From contig NZ_RYFI01000017.1 in NCBI RefSeq assembly GCF_004103825.1, positions 56,692 to 116,544 of the forward strand: a DNA stretch of 59,853 bases, in the 5' to 3' direction. Below, piece after piece: positions 28,454 to 39,023 of this stretch. Every line of letters begins with the position of its first letter. Position 1 is the stretch's first letter. The notes under the pieces are model-generated. The model ran no database searches and was not told the origin of the DNA. It saw nothing but the letters and a program-made list of their open reading frames with translations. Position numbers and translations under genes: made by a program. Source of the stretch: Hansschlegelia zhihuaiae (GTDB lineage Bacteria; Pseudomonadota; Alphaproteobacteria; Rhizobiales; Methylopilaceae).

Positions 28454-29107
28454 ATGGCCGGGATACAACATCTGATTGAGGCGCCGTCGCGCGCCGAGAC
28501 CGACGCCCAGACCTCCCGCTCCGGGCCGGAGGGCGATGTCGCGGCGAGCGTCCGCAGGGCGCTGGGCGGCCGCTCCATCGCGCTGGTCGGCATGATGGGC
28601 GCGGGCAAGACCTCGGTCGGGCGGCGCCTCGGCCAGGCTCTCTCCCTGCCCTTCGTCGACGCCGATAGCGAGATCGAGGCCGCGGCCGGGATGACGATCC
28701 CGGAGATCTTCGAGACCCATGGCGAGCCTTACTTTCGCTCCGGCGAGGCCCGCATCATCTCCCGGCTGCTCGAGACCGGCCCGCAAGTGCTCGCGACCGG
28801 CGGCGGGGCGTGGATGAACCCCGAGACCCGCGCCCGGATCTCCGAGTCGGGCGTGTCGGTCTGGCTCAAGGCCGACGTCGAGGTGCTGCTGCGCCGGGTG
28901 AGGAAGCGCGGCGGCCGCCCGCTGCTGGCCTCCGCCGACCCCGAGGCCACGTTGAGGCGGCTCGTCGAGGAGCGCTATCCCACCTACGCGCTCGCCGACA
29001 TCGTCATCACGTCGCGCGACGCCCCTCACGAGCGCACCGTGGCCGAGCTGATCGAGACGCTCGCGGCGAAGCTGTCGGGTCCGGCCGCCGGAGCCCGACG
29101 GGCATGA
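28454..29107 (+). CDS. aroK: Shikimate kinase
   Basis: The 217-residue protein has P-loop GMMGAGKT at 46-53, the shikimate-binding DADSEIEAAAGMTIPEIF segment, ATGGGAW, and the lid RGGRPLL. It phosphorylates shikimate with ATP. The N terminus has about 35 extra residues before the kinase fold, common in Rhizobiales. The frame is open back to 28301, but the ATG at 28454 is the first sensible start after the divergent promoter region. Its stop overlaps the aroB start (ATGA). Confidence 0.94.
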   Translation: MAGIQHLIEAPSRAETDAQTSRSGPEGDVAASVRRALGGRSIALVGMMGAGKTSVGRRLGQALSLPFVDADSEIEAAAGMTIPEIFETHGEPYFRSGEARIISRLLETGPQVLATGGGAWMNPETRARISESGVSVWLKADVEVLLRRVRKRGGRPLLASADPEATLRRLVEERYPTYALADIVITSRDAPHERTVAELIETLAAKLSGPAAGARRA

Positions 29108-30234
29108 CCCGCATGGTCGAGGACATCGAGCGGGTCTCGGTCGGGCTCGGCGAGCGGGCCTACGACATCCTGATCGGCCCCGGACTGCTCGCCGGCGTCG
29201 GCGAGGCGGCGGCGAAGCTCGGCGCCCGCGCAGTCGGCGTCGTGACGGACGAGACCGTCGCCGGACTGCACCTGCCCACAGTCGAGCGCTCCCTCGCCGG
29301 GGCGGGACTGGCCTTCGACACCGTGCGCGTCCCGGCCGGCGAGGCCTCGAAATCTTTCGACATGCTGGCGCGCGTCGTCGACGGCCTGCTGGCGGCGAGG
29401 ATCGAGCGCGGAGACCTCGTGCTCGCGCTCGGCGGCGGCGTGGTGGGCGACCTCGCGGGCTTCGCGGCCGCGATCCTGCGCCGCGGCGTCCGCGTCCTTC
29501 AGGCGCCCACGAGCCTGCTGGCGCAGGTCGACTCCTCGGTCGGCGGCAAGACCGGGATCAACTCGCCGCGCGGCAAGAACCTCATCGGCGCCTTCCACCA
29601 GCCGAGCCTCGTGCTCGCCGACACGGCGACGCTCGACACGCTGCCCGAGCGGGAGCTGCGCGCCGGCTACGCCGAGGTCGCGAAATACGGACTGATCGAC
29701 GACCCGGACTTCTTCGCCTGGCTCGAGGCCAATCCCCGCGCCGTGTTCTGCGCCGGGCCCGACCGCATCCGCGGCATCGCGACAAGCTGCCGGGCGAAGG
29801 CCGCGGTGGTGGCGCGCGACGAGCGCGAGACCGGCGACCGCGCGCTGCTCAATCTCGGCCACACCTTCGGTCACGCGCTTGAAGCGGACGTCGCCTATGA
29901 CAGCGCCAGACTGGTGCATGGCGAGGGAGTGGCGATCGGCATGGCGATGGCGTTCCGCTTCTCGGCCGCGCTCGGGCTCTGCCCTGAGGAGGACGCCGCG
30001 CGCGTCGAGCGTCACCTCTCTGCCGTCGGCCTGCCCATACGCGTTTCGGCGATCCCCGGCCCGATCGGCGGCGCGGAAGCGCTGTTCGCCCATATGCAAC
30101 AGGACAAGAAGGTTTCGCGCGGCCGCCTCACCTTCATCCTCGCCCGCGGCGTCGGCAAAAGCTTCGTGGCGCGCGACGTCGATCCTGCCCGGGCGCTCGA
30201 CTTCCTCCGCCGCGAGCTCGCCCCTGCGGCATAG
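29104..30234 (+). CDS. aroB: 3-dehydroquinate synthase
   Basis: The 376-residue protein has the NAD-binding [28 protein letters not shown] and the zinc-binding histidines in [11 protein letters not shown] and HGEGVAIGM. It converts DAHP to 3-dehydroquinate, the second shikimate step. The ATG overlaps the aroK stop codon, and coupled aroK-aroB is the classic arrangement. About 110 bp without a gene separate it from cysD. Confidence 0.97.
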   Translation: MTRMVEDIERVSVGLGERAYDILIGPGLLAGVGEAAAKLGARAVGVVTDETVAGLHLPTVERSLAGAGLAFDTVRVPAGEASKSFDMLARVVDGLLAARIERGDLVLALGGGVVGDLAGFAAAILRRGVRVLQAPTSLLAQVDSSVGGKTGINSPRGKNLIGAFHQPSLVLADTATLDTLPERELRAGYAEVAKYGLIDDPDFFAWLEANPRAVFCAGPDRIRGIATSCRAKAAVVARDERETGDRALLNLGHTFGHALEADVAYDSARLVHGEGVAIGMAMAFRFSAALGLCPEEDAARVERHLSAVGLPIRVSAIPGPIGGAEALFAHMQQDKKVSRGRLTFILARGVGKSFVARDVDPARALDFLRRELAPAA

Positions 30235-30347
30235 TCGAACCATTCAAGGCCCCGCCTTGCTTCGGCGCCGCAAAAGGCCTTATGTCGACTTGCTCCCCTG
30301 ACAAATTACATCGTTTCACTGTCGATCATCAGCGCGAACGAAGCTCC

Positions 30348-31256
30348 ATGCCCTCAGGTCTCTCGACGCATTTGAAGCGGCTCGAAGCGGAGTCGATCCA
30401 CATCATCCGGGAGGTCGCGTCGGAGTTCCGCAACCCGGTGATGCTCTACTCGATCGGCAAGGACTCCTCGGTGATGCTTCATCTCGCGATGAAGGCGTTC
30501 TACCCGTCGAAGCCGCCCTTCCCGCTGCTCCATGTCGACACGACGTGGAAGTTCCGCGAGATGATCCAGTTCCGCGACGAGACCGCCAGGCGCCTCGGGA
30601 TCAACCTGATCGTCCACATCAATGAGGACGGCGTGAAGCGCGGCATCTCGCCGATCGCGTCGGGCTCGAACGTCCACACCCAGGTCATGAAGACCGAGAG
30701 CCTCAGGCAGGCGCTCGACAAGCACGGCTTCGACGCAGCCTTCGGCGGCGCCCGGCGCGATGAGGAGAAGAGCCGCGCCAAGGAGCGCGTGTTCTCGTTC
30801 CGCACCGCGAACCACACCTGGGACCCGCGCAACCAGCGGCCGGAGCTCTGGAACCTCTACAACACGCGCGTGAAGCAGGGCGAGTCGATCCGCGTCTTCC
30901 CGATCTCGAACTGGACCGAACTCGACGTCTGGCAGTACGTCCAGGCCGAGGACATCCCCGTCGTGCCGCTCTACTTCGCGGCCCAGCGGCCGGTGCTCGA
31001 GCGCGACGGCACGCTCATCATGCGCGACGACGAGCGCCTGCCGCTGCTGCCGGGCGAGACGCCGCAGATGCGGCTGGGCCGGGTCCGCACCCTGGGCTGC
31101 TATCCGCTGACCGGCGCGATCGAGAGCGGCGCGGCTTCGCTCGACGACATCATCGCCGAGATGCTCGCCTCCACGACCTCCGAACGGCAGGGCCGCCTGA
31201 TCGACAGCGACGAGGCCGGCTCGATGGAGAAGAAGAAGCGCGAGGGATATTTCTGA
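30348..31256 (+). CDS. cysD: Sulfate adenylyltransferase subunit 2 (small, pyrophosphatase-fold subunit)
   Basis: The protein is 302 residues from the ATG at 30348, exactly the usual CysD length. It has the PP-loop [32 protein letters not shown], and the conserved C terminus EKKKREGYF. With CysN it makes adenosine 5'-phosphosulfate from sulfate and ATP. An in-frame ATG at 30282 would add 22 residues. I prefer the later start by length, though the earlier one has the better AAAGG. The stop and the cysNC start share one base (TGATG). Confidence 0.95.
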   Translation: MPSGLSTHLKRLEAESIHIIREVASEFRNPVMLYSIGKDSSVMLHLAMKAFYPSKPPFPLLHVDTTWKFREMIQFRDETARRLGINLIVHINEDGVKRGISPIASGSNVHTQVMKTESLRQALDKHGFDAAFGGARRDEEKSRAKERVFSFRTANHTWDPRNQRPELWNLYNTRVKQGESIRVFPISNWTELDVWQYVQAEDIPVVPLYFAAQRPVLERDGTLIMRDDERLPLLPGETPQMRLGRVRTLGCYPLTGAIESGAASLDDIIAEMLASTTSERQGRLIDSDEAGSMEKKKREGYF

Positions 31257-33160
31257 TGGCCCAGCCGCTCGCCGCTTCCCTCGCCTCGACCGCCGCGATC
31301 GCCGAGGCCGCTTCCGAGAAGTCGCTGCTGCGCTTCATCACCTGCGGGTCGGTGGACGACGGCAAGTCGACCCTGATCGGCCGGCTGCTCTACGACACCA
31401 AGCTGATCTTCGACGACCAGCTCGCGGCGCTCGAGAAGGACAGCCGCAAATACGGCACCACCGGCCCCGCGATCGACCTCGCGCTGCTGGTCGACGGGCT
31501 CGAGGCCGAGCGCGAGCAGGGCATCACGATCGACGTCGCCTACCGCTATTTCGCGACCGCCAAACGCACCTTCATCGTGGCCGACACGCCGGGCCACGAA
31601 CAATACACCCGCAACATGGCGACCGGCGCCTCGACCGCCGGCCTCGCGGTCATCCTGGTCGACGCCCGCAAGGGCGTGCTGACCCAGACCAAGCGGCACT
31701 CCTTCATCTGCTCGCTGCTCGGCATCAAGAACATCGTTGTGGCGATCAACAAGATCGATCTCGTGGACTACAGCCACGTCGTGTTCGCCGAGATCGAGGA
31801 GGCCTATCGCGACTTCGCCGAGCAGCTCGACTTCGACTCGATCACCCCGATCCCGATGTCGGCGCTGACCGGCGCGAACGTCACGACGCCCTCCGAGGAC
31901 CTGCCCTGGTATTCCGGCCCGACCCTGCTCGAGCATCTCGAGGAGGTCGACGTCGACACCGACCTGCGGCTCAAGCCCTTCCGCTTCCCCGTGCAATGGG
32001 TGAACCGCCCGAACCTCAACTTCCGCGGCTTCTCGGGCACGCTCGCCTCCGGCGAGGTGCGGCCCGGCGACCCGGTCGTGGTGTCGTCCTCGGGCAAGTC
32101 GAGCCGCGTCGCGAGCATCGTCACGATGGACGGCGAGCTCGACGTCGCCGAGGCCGGCGACAGCGTGACCATCACGCTCGAGGACGAGGTCGACATCGCG
32201 CGCGGCGACGTGCTGGCGCCGCCGACCGCCCGCCCCGAGGTCGCGAACCAGTTCTCCGCCAAGCTGATCTGGATGGAGGAGGAGCGCCTGTTTCCCGGCC
32301 GCTCATATCTGCTCAAGCTCGCGACCCGCACGGTCCCGGCGACCGTGACGGGGCTGAAGCACAAGATCGACGTCAACACGCTCGACGAGCTCGCGGCCAA
32401 GACGCTGGCGCTGAACGAGATCGCCGAGGTCAACATCGAGACCGGCGCGGCGATCGCCTTCGATCCCTATTCGGACAACCGCGAGACCGGCGCCTTCATC
32501 CTGATCGACCGCGAGACCAACGCGACCGCGGCGGCCGGCATGGTGCTGCACGGGCTTCGCCGCGCGACCAACATCCACCGGCACGCCACCTCGGTCGACC
32601 GCGCGGCGCGCGCCCGCATCAAGCGCCAGAAGGCCGCGGTGCTCTGGTTCACCGGGCTCTCGGGCTCGGGCAAGTCGACCATCGCCGACCTTGTCGAGCA
32701 GAAGCTCGCGGTGCGCGGCCAGCACACCATGCTGCTCGACGGCGACAACATCCGCCATGGCCTCAACAAGGACCTCGGCTTCACGGACGCCGACCGGGTC
32801 GAGAACATCCGCCGCGTCGGCGAGGTGGCGAAGCTCTTCGTCGACGCCGGCACGCTGGTCATCTGCTGCTTCATCTCGCCCTTCGAGGCGGAGCGCGCCC
32901 TGGTGCGCGAGCTCGTCGGCGAGGGCGAGTTCGTCGAGGTGTTCGTCGACACCCCGCTCGAGACCTGCATCGCGCGCGACCCCAAGGGGCTCTATCGGCG
33001 CGCGCTCGCGGGCGAGATCCCGAACTTCACCGGCGTCTCCTCGCCTTACGAGCGGCCCGACAACGCGGAGCTGGTGCTCGCGACCGCCGACGCCGACCCC
33101 GACGCGCTCGCCGAGCGCGTCGTCGCCGAGATGATCTCGCGCGGCCTGATCGAGGCCTAA
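31256..33160 (+). CDS. cysNC: Bifunctional sulfate adenylyltransferase subunit 1 / adenylylsulfate kinase
   Basis: The 634-residue fusion has a translation-factor-type GTPase domain at the N terminus (P-loop GSVDDGKST at 31-39, [16 protein letters not shown]), then beta-barrel domains. From about residue 440 a CysC APS kinase domain follows, with its own P-loop GLSGSGKST near 465, [10 protein letters not shown], and the FTGVSSPYE lid. CysN drives APS formation with GTP and CysC makes PAPS. The CysNC fusion is typical of Rhizobiales. It is coupled to cysD by a one-base overlap. Confidence 0.97.
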   Translation: MAQPLAASLASTAAIAEAASEKSLLRFITCGSVDDGKSTLIGRLLYDTKLIFDDQLAALEKDSRKYGTTGPAIDLALLVDGLEAEREQGITIDVAYRYFATAKRTFIVADTPGHEQYTRNMATGASTAGLAVILVDARKGVLTQTKRHSFICSLLGIKNIVVAINKIDLVDYSHVVFAEIEEAYRDFAEQLDFDSITPIPMSALTGANVTTPSEDLPWYSGPTLLEHLEEVDVDTDLRLKPFRFPVQWVNRPNLNFRGFSGTLASGEVRPGDPVVVSSSGKSSRVASIVTMDGELDVAEAGDSVTITLEDEVDIARGDVLAPPTARPEVANQFSAKLIWMEEERLFPGRSYLLKLATRTVPATVTGLKHKIDVNTLDELAAKTLALNEIAEVNIETGAAIAFDPYSDNRETGAFILIDRETNATAAAGMVLHGLRRATNIHRHATSVDRAARARIKRQKAAVLWFTGLSGSGKSTIADLVEQKLAVRGQHTMLLDGDNIRHGLNKDLGFTDADRVENIRRVGEVAKLFVDAGTLVICCFISPFEAERALVRELVGEGEFVEVFVDTPLETCIARDPKGLYRRALAGEIPNFTGVSSPYERPDNAELVLATADADPDALAERVVAEMISRGLIEA

Positions 33161-33163
33161 ATC

Positions 33164-33243
33164 GTCATCGCCGGGCTTGACCCGGCGATCCATCGGGCGC
33201 GGACGCGCCCGCATTTGATGCCCGGGTCAAGCCCGGGCATGAC
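33164..33243. repeat. Palindromic intergenic repeat, family B, copy 2
   Basis: An 80-bp element with ~27-bp inverted arms (GTCATCGCCGGGCTTGACCC at the left, GGGTCAAGCCCGGGCATGAC at the right). It begins four bases after the cysNC stop codon and probably serves as the 3' end hairpin of the cys transcript. Closely related to 17655-17735. Confidence 0.8.
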
Positions 33244-33366
33244 AAAAGCGCCGGTGACGTCCCGTTCACCATCCGGCCTCCGGTCCGCCATCCGTTAACC
33301 CGCCCGACATCTGCGTTTCGCCACCTTCCTCCGCGAAGCTTTGGGCGGAGCGACGGGGCGCGACGC

Positions 33367-33876
33367 GTGATCAAGATGGCGCTGGCCGCCGGCCTTCTGA
33401 CGGTCGGGGCGGCCTATATGGCGACGGGACTGATCGAGGACGCGCTTCCGGCGCGGCCTGAGCGGACGGCCGCCGCGCCGCCGTCCAGGCTCGAGGAGGC
33501 GCGGCCCGGCCATGTGTCGCTTTCCGCGGGTCCCGACGGCCATTTCCGGGTCGACGCCACGATCGGCGGCCGCCGCGTGCCGATGCTGGTCGACACCGGC
33601 GCGACCGTGGTGGCGCTCTCCTACGAGAACGGCGAGTCGCTCGGCCTTGTCTCCGGCGGCGACCGGTTCGACGCCCGGGTCGCGACCGCGAACGGCTCGG
33701 TCGGCGCCAAACGGGTGGTGCTGCGCGACGTCCGCATAGGCTCGGTCAAGGTCGACGACGTCGCCGCGGTCGTGCTGTCGCCCGGCGCCATGGACGGCGC
33801 GCTGCTCGGCATGAGTTTTCTCGGCCGCCTGCGCCGCATCGAGAGCGCGCGGGACCGCCTGGTGCTGGAGCGCTGA
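33367..33876 (+). CDS. TIGR02281 clan AA retropepsin-like aspartic protease
   Basis: The 169-residue protein has an N-terminal membrane anchor (about 4-24) and one aspartic-protease lobe with catalytic Asp76 in VDTGATVVALS and the LLGMSFLGRL flap-end motif. This matches the alphaproteobacterial TIGR02281/PerP-like group, probably active as a dimer facing the periplasm. In Caulobacter the related PerP cleaves PodJ. No partner is visible here. The GTG at 33367 is the only start before the anchor. Confidence 0.85.
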   Translation: MIKMALAAGLLTVGAAYMATGLIEDALPARPERTAAAPPSRLEEARPGHVSLSAGPDGHFRVDATIGGRRVPMLVDTGATVVALSYENGESLGLVSGGDRFDARVATANGSVGAKRVVLRDVRIGSVKVDDVAAVVLSPGAMDGALLGMSFLGRLRRIESARDRLVLER

Positions 33877-33894
33877 GCCGGCCGGCCGCTTCGA

Positions 33895-34779
33895 TCAGGC
33901 CGGCAGCTCCCCGATCGCCCGAAGGCGCGCGGCGTCACGCGCCGGCGGCGCGCCGAACAGGCGGGCGTATTCGCGGCTGAACTGCGAGGCGCTCTCATAG
34001 CCGACCGCATAGGCGGCGCGCGCCGCGTCGTCATTCGCGATCAGCAGCGTCCTAGCCTGCTGCAGCCGCAGCATCTTCTGGTACTGGAGCGGACTGAGGG
34101 CGGTGGCCGCCTTGAAATGGCGATGGAACGACGCCGCGCTCATGCCGGCGCCTCTCGCGAGCGCGTCGATCCGCAGCGGCCGGTCGAACCCGGAACGGAT
34201 CTCGGCGATGGCGCGCCGCACCCGCGACAGCCGGCTGTCGGCGCGGGCGAACTGGCGCAGCACGCCGCCCTGCGGCCCGCGCAAGAGCCGATAGAGCAGC
34301 TCCTGCTCCGCGAGCGGCGCGAGCGCCGGAACGTCCTCCGGCGCCTCGAACAGTTTTGCGATCCTGAGCCAGACCTCGAGCAGTTCGGCCGTGACCGGGC
34401 TCACCCCGAACGCCGGCGCGGCGATCTCCGGGCCCGGGGCCACATCGGTCAGCAGCGAGGCGAGCTTGCCGGCGTCGATCCTGAGGGCGAGCACGACATA
34501 GGGCTTTTCCGGCGTCGCCTCGATCACCCAGCTGGTCACCGGCAGGTCGAGCGAGGCCAGGAAATAGTTGGCGGCGTCGTAGCGCAGCACCTTGTCGCCG
34601 ATCGTCACGCGCTTGGCGCCCTGCAGCACGAGGCAGAACACCGGCTCGTAGAGGCTCGCAGCCGGCAGGGTCTCGCCGCAGTGCATGCCGATGACGACGC
34701 CCGGCACCGCCGTCTCGCTCAACGGACCGTCGGCGTGGCGGAGGGCGCGCGCCCTGAGTTCGTTGAGCAATGTCTCCAT
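33895..34779 (-). CDS. AraC family transcriptional regulator (AraC_N type)
   Basis: The 294-residue protein has an N-terminal cupin-like AraC_N domain (PGVVIGMHCGETLPAASLYEP, VFCLVLQGAKRVTIGD) and two C-terminal helix-turn-helix motifs (IDALARGAGMSAASFHRHFK and AAYAVGYESASQFSREYARLFG). The frame is open to 34953, but the ATG at 34779 begins the conserved region. It diverges from a short-chain dehydrogenase gene and very probably controls it from the ~170-bp region between them. Confidence 0.92.
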   Translation of the reverse strand: METLLNELRARALRHADGPLSETAVPGVVIGMHCGETLPAASLYEPVFCLVLQGAKRVTIGDKVLRYDAANYFLASLDLPVTSWVIEATPEKPYVVLALRIDAGKLASLLTDVAPGPEIAAPAFGVSPVTAELLEVWLRIAKLFEAPEDVPALAPLAEQELLYRLLRGPQGGVLRQFARADSRLSRVRRAIAEIRSGFDRPLRIDALARGAGMSAASFHRHFKAATALSPLQYQKMLRLQQARTLLIANDDAARAAYAVGYESASQFSREYARLFGAPPARDAARLRAIGELPA

Positions 34780-34951
34780 GGCAGCAATGTCGCGCGCGGC
34801 CGCGCCCCGGACAAGGCTGCGCGGCGAAGTCCCGCCCCTGAGAGGAATAGGCAAGCGGTTGCGAGAATCCGGCGCGCGCCCCGCCGGATGAGCGCCCACA
34901 TGCCGACCGCCGCCGGGACCCTCCCGACGGAAGTCCACGAAGGAGCACATC

Positions 34952-35911
34952 ATGACGAACGCCTTTGGCGCTCATTCCACGACCGACGAGGTGCTGGCGG
35001 GCGTCGATCTTTCGCACAAGCGCGTCCTGGTCACCGGCGTCTCGGCCGGGCTCGGCGTCGAGACCGCGCGGACGCTGGCCGCCCATGGCGCCGAGGTGGT
35101 GGGCGCCGCCCGCGACCTCGACAAGGCGCGGCGCGCGACCGAAACCGTCCGCGCCGGGGCCGCGAAGCGCGGCGGGCTCGAACTGGTCGAGCTCGATCTC
35201 GCCTCGCTCAGAAGCGTGCGCGCCTGCGCCGACGCCCTGCTCGACGACGGCCGGCCCTTCGATCTCGTGATCGCCAACGCCGGCGTGATGGCCTGCCCGA
35301 AAAGCCAGACCGCCGACGGCTTCGAGACCCAGTTCGGCACCAACCATCTCGGCCACTTCGTCCTCGTGAACCGCATCGCTCCGCTGATGAAGCAGGGCGC
35401 GCGGCTCGTGAACCTCTCCTCGGCCGGCCACCGCTTCTCCGACGTCGATCTCGACGACCCGAATTTCGAGCGCACCCCTTACGAGGAGTTCGTGGCCTAT
35501 GGCCGCTCGAAGACCGCCAACATCCTGTTCGCCGTCGAGTTCGACCGCCGCCACAAAGAGCGCAGGATCCGGGCGACGGCCGTCCATCCCGGCGGCATCC
35601 GGACGGAGCTTTCCCGCCACATGACCGAGGAGGCCCTGACGGCGCTGATCGACGGCATCAACGCCTCCAAGCCCGAAGGCGCGCCCGACTTCGCGTTCAA
35701 GTCCATCCCGCAGGGCGCCGCGACCTCGGTCTGGGCCGGAATCGTGGCCTCCGCGGACGAGGTCGGCGGGCGCTATTGCGAGGACTGCCACGTGGCCGAA
35801 ATCACGCAAGGCGAAGGCCTGCGCGAAGGCGTCCGCTCCTACGCCCTCGACCCGGCGCGCGCCCAGGCGCTCTGGGCCAAGAGCGAGGAGATGGTCGGCG
35901 AGCGGTTCTGA
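34952..35911 (+). CDS. Short-chain dehydrogenase/reductase
   Basis: The 319-residue protein has the NAD(P)-binding TGVSAGLG (28-35), NAGV (109-112), catalytic Ser near 156, and Tyr183-x3-Lys187 (YGRSK). The length and the NLSSAGHR/SKTAN pattern resemble retinol-dehydrogenase/WWOX-like SDRs. The substrate is unknown. GGAG precedes the ATG. It diverges from an AraC_N regulator, a pairing often seen for aldehyde or xenobiotic response genes. Confidence 0.9.
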   Translation: MTNAFGAHSTTDEVLAGVDLSHKRVLVTGVSAGLGVETARTLAAHGAEVVGAARDLDKARRATETVRAGAAKRGGLELVELDLASLRSVRACADALLDDGRPFDLVIANAGVMACPKSQTADGFETQFGTNHLGHFVLVNRIAPLMKQGARLVNLSSAGHRFSDVDLDDPNFERTPYEEFVAYGRSKTANILFAVEFDRRHKERRIRATAVHPGGIRTELSRHMTEEALTALIDGINASKPEGAPDFAFKSIPQGAATSVWAGIVASADEVGGRYCEDCHVAEITQGEGLREGVRSYALDPARAQALWAKSEEMVGERF

Positions 35912-36895
35912 CCGCTCGGGCGGCGGGATCGGGCGCGCACGTGCCCGGTCCCGCGCGCAGACGGAGCCGGTTGCCGGCGGACGGATGTGGGCGAGTCGTC
36001 GTCCGCAGGCGACATCGACTGCGGACGCGCGAGACCATGACGGCGAGAGACCCCGTCCCCGGCCAAGGCCCCTCCCCTCCGAGCTAGTAGCAGTCTTCTA
36101 TCTAAGCCGTGATCGCCAGTTCGGAGAAAGGTATGAGCTCGAGGTTGGCCGCGTGAAGGCGGAACACTCGGCTACGGGCGACGCCCGCGCAGAAGTCGCG
36201 CACCGTATGTCCAAGCCGGATCTCGCGACGACCCTCGCAGGAGGCGCCCTGAGGGCCGGGCGGCCGAGCTTGAGCCAACGGATTCGGGCCCTGCGGCCAG
36301 ATCTATTCTGAAGAGAGCACGGGGCCGGTTGAACGTGCGATCGTCTTCGGCGCTCCTTTCATATGAAAATATTCCTTGACATTCGCCTCCATCCATGCTC
36401 CAATTTCACCACCCTTTCCCGTTGAGGAAGGCGTGTCCGGACCGGCCGGCCATGCGGGCGAGGGGCGGCGCCTGCGCCTGCGAGCACCGGAGCTCGCGGT
36501 CCCGGGACGCCGGCCGCTGGGGCGGGAGATTCTTCGGCGAGGCGCGAATGCCTGGTCTTCGAATCGACCGTTCTGGAAGCCGCCCGTCCCGCATTATGAC
36601 GGGACCGCGCCATCGAGGCGCCTTAAGGGCGGACCTTGGGACTTATCCCCTGGGGCCGTGCCGGAGCAGTCGGCGAAGCGGCCGGTGAGAAGACGTCGCG
36701 CGCGGGGCGCCGGGCGACCGGATCGCCGACCAGAACTGCGGCATGTGGTGGCCCGGCGTCCCGCGCCTTCCACTGATCTCTTTGTTGCGTGACCAGAGCA
36801 GGTTTAACGACGAAGGCCCGATCCGGGCCGGCGGCCGGAGAGGCGCGTCCGTCCTTCGCCCTTGCGAGGAGAATTCGGGAAAGACGGCGTCCGTC

Positions 36896-37021
36896 GCCCC
36901 CTCCACCGCTTCGCGGTCCCCCTCCCCCGCTGCGCAGGGGAGGAGCGGAGGCGGCGCCGGACAGGTTCCTCCTCCGCTTGCGGAGGAGGGGGACCATGCG
37001 AAGCATAGTGGAGGAGGCGGG
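36896..37021. repeat. Palindromic intergenic repeat, family A, copy 2
   Basis: A ~126-bp element closely matching 804-930: left arm CTCCACCGCTTCGCGGTCC, central hairpins, and a right arm with the complementary sequence carrying short insertions. It lies in the gene-poor region upstream of pgm. Confidence 0.8.
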
Positions 37022-37136
37022 AGGGCGCCGCCCTTCGAGGCCGGCCCGCCGCGTCAAAAGCCCCCGCTCCCCGCGCGGAGAAGGCGCGCTTTGAAGGCGG
37101 GTCGCACACGGCACGCCGACGGACGCTCCGCGCATA

Positions 37137-37250
37137 TCCCGGCCTTGAGCCGGGACCCATCGGGCACGAACCGCGCCGACGTGGTCGCCCGCGCGACGAG
37201 CCTCTTCTCTGCAACGGCCGAGCCGAATGGGTCCCGGCTCAAGGCCGGGA
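37137..37250. repeat. Long inverted repeat, family D
   Basis: Two perfect 24-bp arms, 37137-37160 (starting TCCCGGCCTTGAGCCGGGAC) and 37227-37250, enclose 66 bp. The core GGCTCAAGGCCGGGA recalls family B (GGCTTGACC) but is distinct. It lies about 100 bp before pgm. Confidence 0.75.
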
Positions 37251-37354
37251 CATCGGCGGCGGAGCTCGCGGGAGAGCGGAAGGCGGCTTGAAATTCACGC
37301 GCCTCCGGTCGACTTTGCCGCGGCCCGCCATTCCGCCCCCGTGAGGATCGCCAC

Positions 37355-39004
37355 GTGTCAGCCGACCTGAGCCCGCTCGCCGGAAAACCCGTCCCGGTCG
37401 AAAATCTGGTCGACGTGCCGAAGCTCGTCACGGCGTTCTTCACCGCCCGGCCCGACATGGACGACCCGGCGCAGCGCGTCGCCTTCGGGACCTCGGGCCA
37501 TCGCGGTTCGTCGCTCGACGGCGTCTTCACCGAGAGCCACATCGCGGCGATCGCCCAGGCGGTTTGCCGGCAAAGGGCCGAGGCCGGAATCGACGGCCCG
37601 ATGTTCCTGGGCATGGACACGCACGCGCTGTCAGAGCCCGCGCATGCGGTCGCGCTCGAGGTGCTGGCCGCGAACGGCGTCGAGGTCCGGGTCGCGACGG
37701 GCGCGCGCTTCACGCCGACGCCGGCGGTGAGCCACGCGATCCTGACGCACAACCGGGGACGGACGTCCGGCCTCGCCGACGGGCTCGTGATCACGCCCTC
37801 GCACAATCCGCCCGAGGATGGCGGCTTCAAATACAATCCGCCGAATGGCGGCCCGGCGGGCGCCGAGACGACGGGCTGGATCGAGAAGGCCGCCAACGCG
37901 CTGATCGAGGGCGGCCTGAAGGACGTCAAGCGCACGCCTCTCGCCCGCGCGCTGAAATCGCCGAACGTGAAGCCGCATGATTTCCGGGCGGCCTATGTGG
38001 CCGACCTCGAAAACGTCGTCGACATGGCGGCGGTCCGCGCCGCGGGCGTCCGGATCGGCGTCGATCCTCTGGGCGGCTCGAGCCTCGAATACTGGGCGCC
38101 GATCGCGGAGCGCTACGGCCTCGACCTCACGGTCACCAATGAGGCGGTCGACCCGACCTTTCGCTTCATGACGGCGGACTGGGACGGCAAGGTCCGGATG
38201 GACTGCTCAAGCCCTTACGCCATGGCGAAGCTGATCGAGCTCAAGGACCGCTTCGACGTCGCCTTCGCCAACGACCCGGACGCGGATCGCCACGGCGTGG
38301 TCGCGCCGTCCGTGGGACTGCTCAACCCGAACCACTATCTCGCGGCCGCGATCGCCTATCTCGCGAAGCACCGGCCCGATTGGCCGGGCACCGCCGCCGT
38401 CGGCAAGACGCTGGTGTCGAGCGCGGTGATCGACCGGCTCGCGGCCTCGCTCCGCGTCAAGCTGATCGAGGTGCCGGTCGGCTTCAAATGGTTCGTCGAC
38501 GGGCTGGTCGACGGCTCGCTGTTCTTCGGCGGCGAGGAGAGCGCCGGCGCCTCCTTCCTGCGGCGCGACGGGACCGTCTGGACCACCGACAAGGACGGGC
38601 TGATCCTCGGCCTGCTGGCGGCCGAGATGACGGCCGTCACGGGCAAGGACCCGGGCGAGCTCTATCAGGGTCTCACCGAGGAGCTCGGCGCGCCCGTCTA
38701 TGAGCGGATCGACGCGCCCGCGAGCCCGGAGCAGAAGGCGCGGCTGAAGAAGCTCGCGCCGGGCGACGTGCCGGGCGAGACCCTCGCCGGCGAGCCGATC
38801 CGCGACCGCCTGACCGCCGCCCCCGGCAACGGCGAGGCCTTCGGCGGCGTGAAGGTCACGACCGAGAACGGCTGGTTCGCGGCGAGGCCCTCGGGCACTG
38901 AGAACGTCTACAAGATCTATGCCGAGAGTTTTCTTGGCGCGGACCACCTCCGCCGCATCCAGGAGGAGGCCAAGGCGATCGTGGCCAAGGCGATCGGGGG
39001 GTGA
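37355..39004 (+). CDS. pgm: Phosphoglucomutase (alpha-D-glucose phosphate-specific)
   Basis: The 549-residue protein is of the E. coli Pgm type. It has GTSGHRGSS near the N terminus, the active phosphoserine Ser149 in [11 protein letters not shown], the metal loop DPDADRHG, the sugar-binding [10 protein letters not shown] and the C-terminal ARPSGTEN. It interconverts glucose 1-phosphate and 6-phosphate for glycogen and surface polysaccharide synthesis. The GTG start has GAGG upstream. It is convergent with the glutaryl-CoA dehydrogenase gene. Confidence 0.96.
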   Translation: MSADLSPLAGKPVPVENLVDVPKLVTAFFTARPDMDDPAQRVAFGTSGHRGSSLDGVFTESHIAAIAQAVCRQRAEAGIDGPMFLGMDTHALSEPAHAVALEVLAANGVEVRVATGARFTPTPAVSHAILTHNRGRTSGLADGLVITPSHNPPEDGGFKYNPPNGGPAGAETTGWIEKAANALIEGGLKDVKRTPLARALKSPNVKPHDFRAAYVADLENVVDMAAVRAAGVRIGVDPLGGSSLEYWAPIAERYGLDLTVTNEAVDPTFRFMTADWDGKVRMDCSSPYAMAKLIELKDRFDVAFANDPDADRHGVVAPSVGLLNPNHYLAAAIAYLAKHRPDWPGTAAVGKTLVSSAVIDRLAASLRVKLIEVPVGFKWFVDGLVDGSLFFGGEESAGASFLRRDGTVWTTDKDGLILGLLAAEMTAVTGKDPGELYQGLTEELGAPVYERIDAPASPEQKARLKKLAPGDVPGETLAGEPIRDRLTAAPGNGEAFGGVKVTTENGWFAARPSGTENVYKIYAESFLGADHLRRIQEEAKAIVAKAIGG

Positions 39005-39023
39005 GGGCGCCTGCCTCGCCCGC

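Larger units (their letters stand above)
35912..37354. other. Gene-poor region of about 1.4 kb
   Basis: No gene is supported between the SDR gene and pgm. Short frames on both strands have arginine/serine/proline-biased translations without recognisable domains. The stretch 36350-36420 is locally AT-rich and contains a TTGACA at 36374-36379. The region 36400-36790 looks like degraded coding DNA in no consistent frame. Two palindromic repeats of different families lie at 36896-37021 and 37137-37250. Confidence 0.5.

Noticed and set aside
36172-36396. Minus-strand ORF of 74 codons in the gene-poor region
   Set aside because: The potential ribosome-binding site abuts the ATG and the translation becomes arginine/serine-biased without any recognisable domain.
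36390-36790. RNase P RNA, tmRNA or a tRNA in the gene-poor region
   Set aside because: A TCTTCGAATC stretch resembles a T-loop, but no acceptor stem, CCA or conserved RNase P/tmRNA core could be found.
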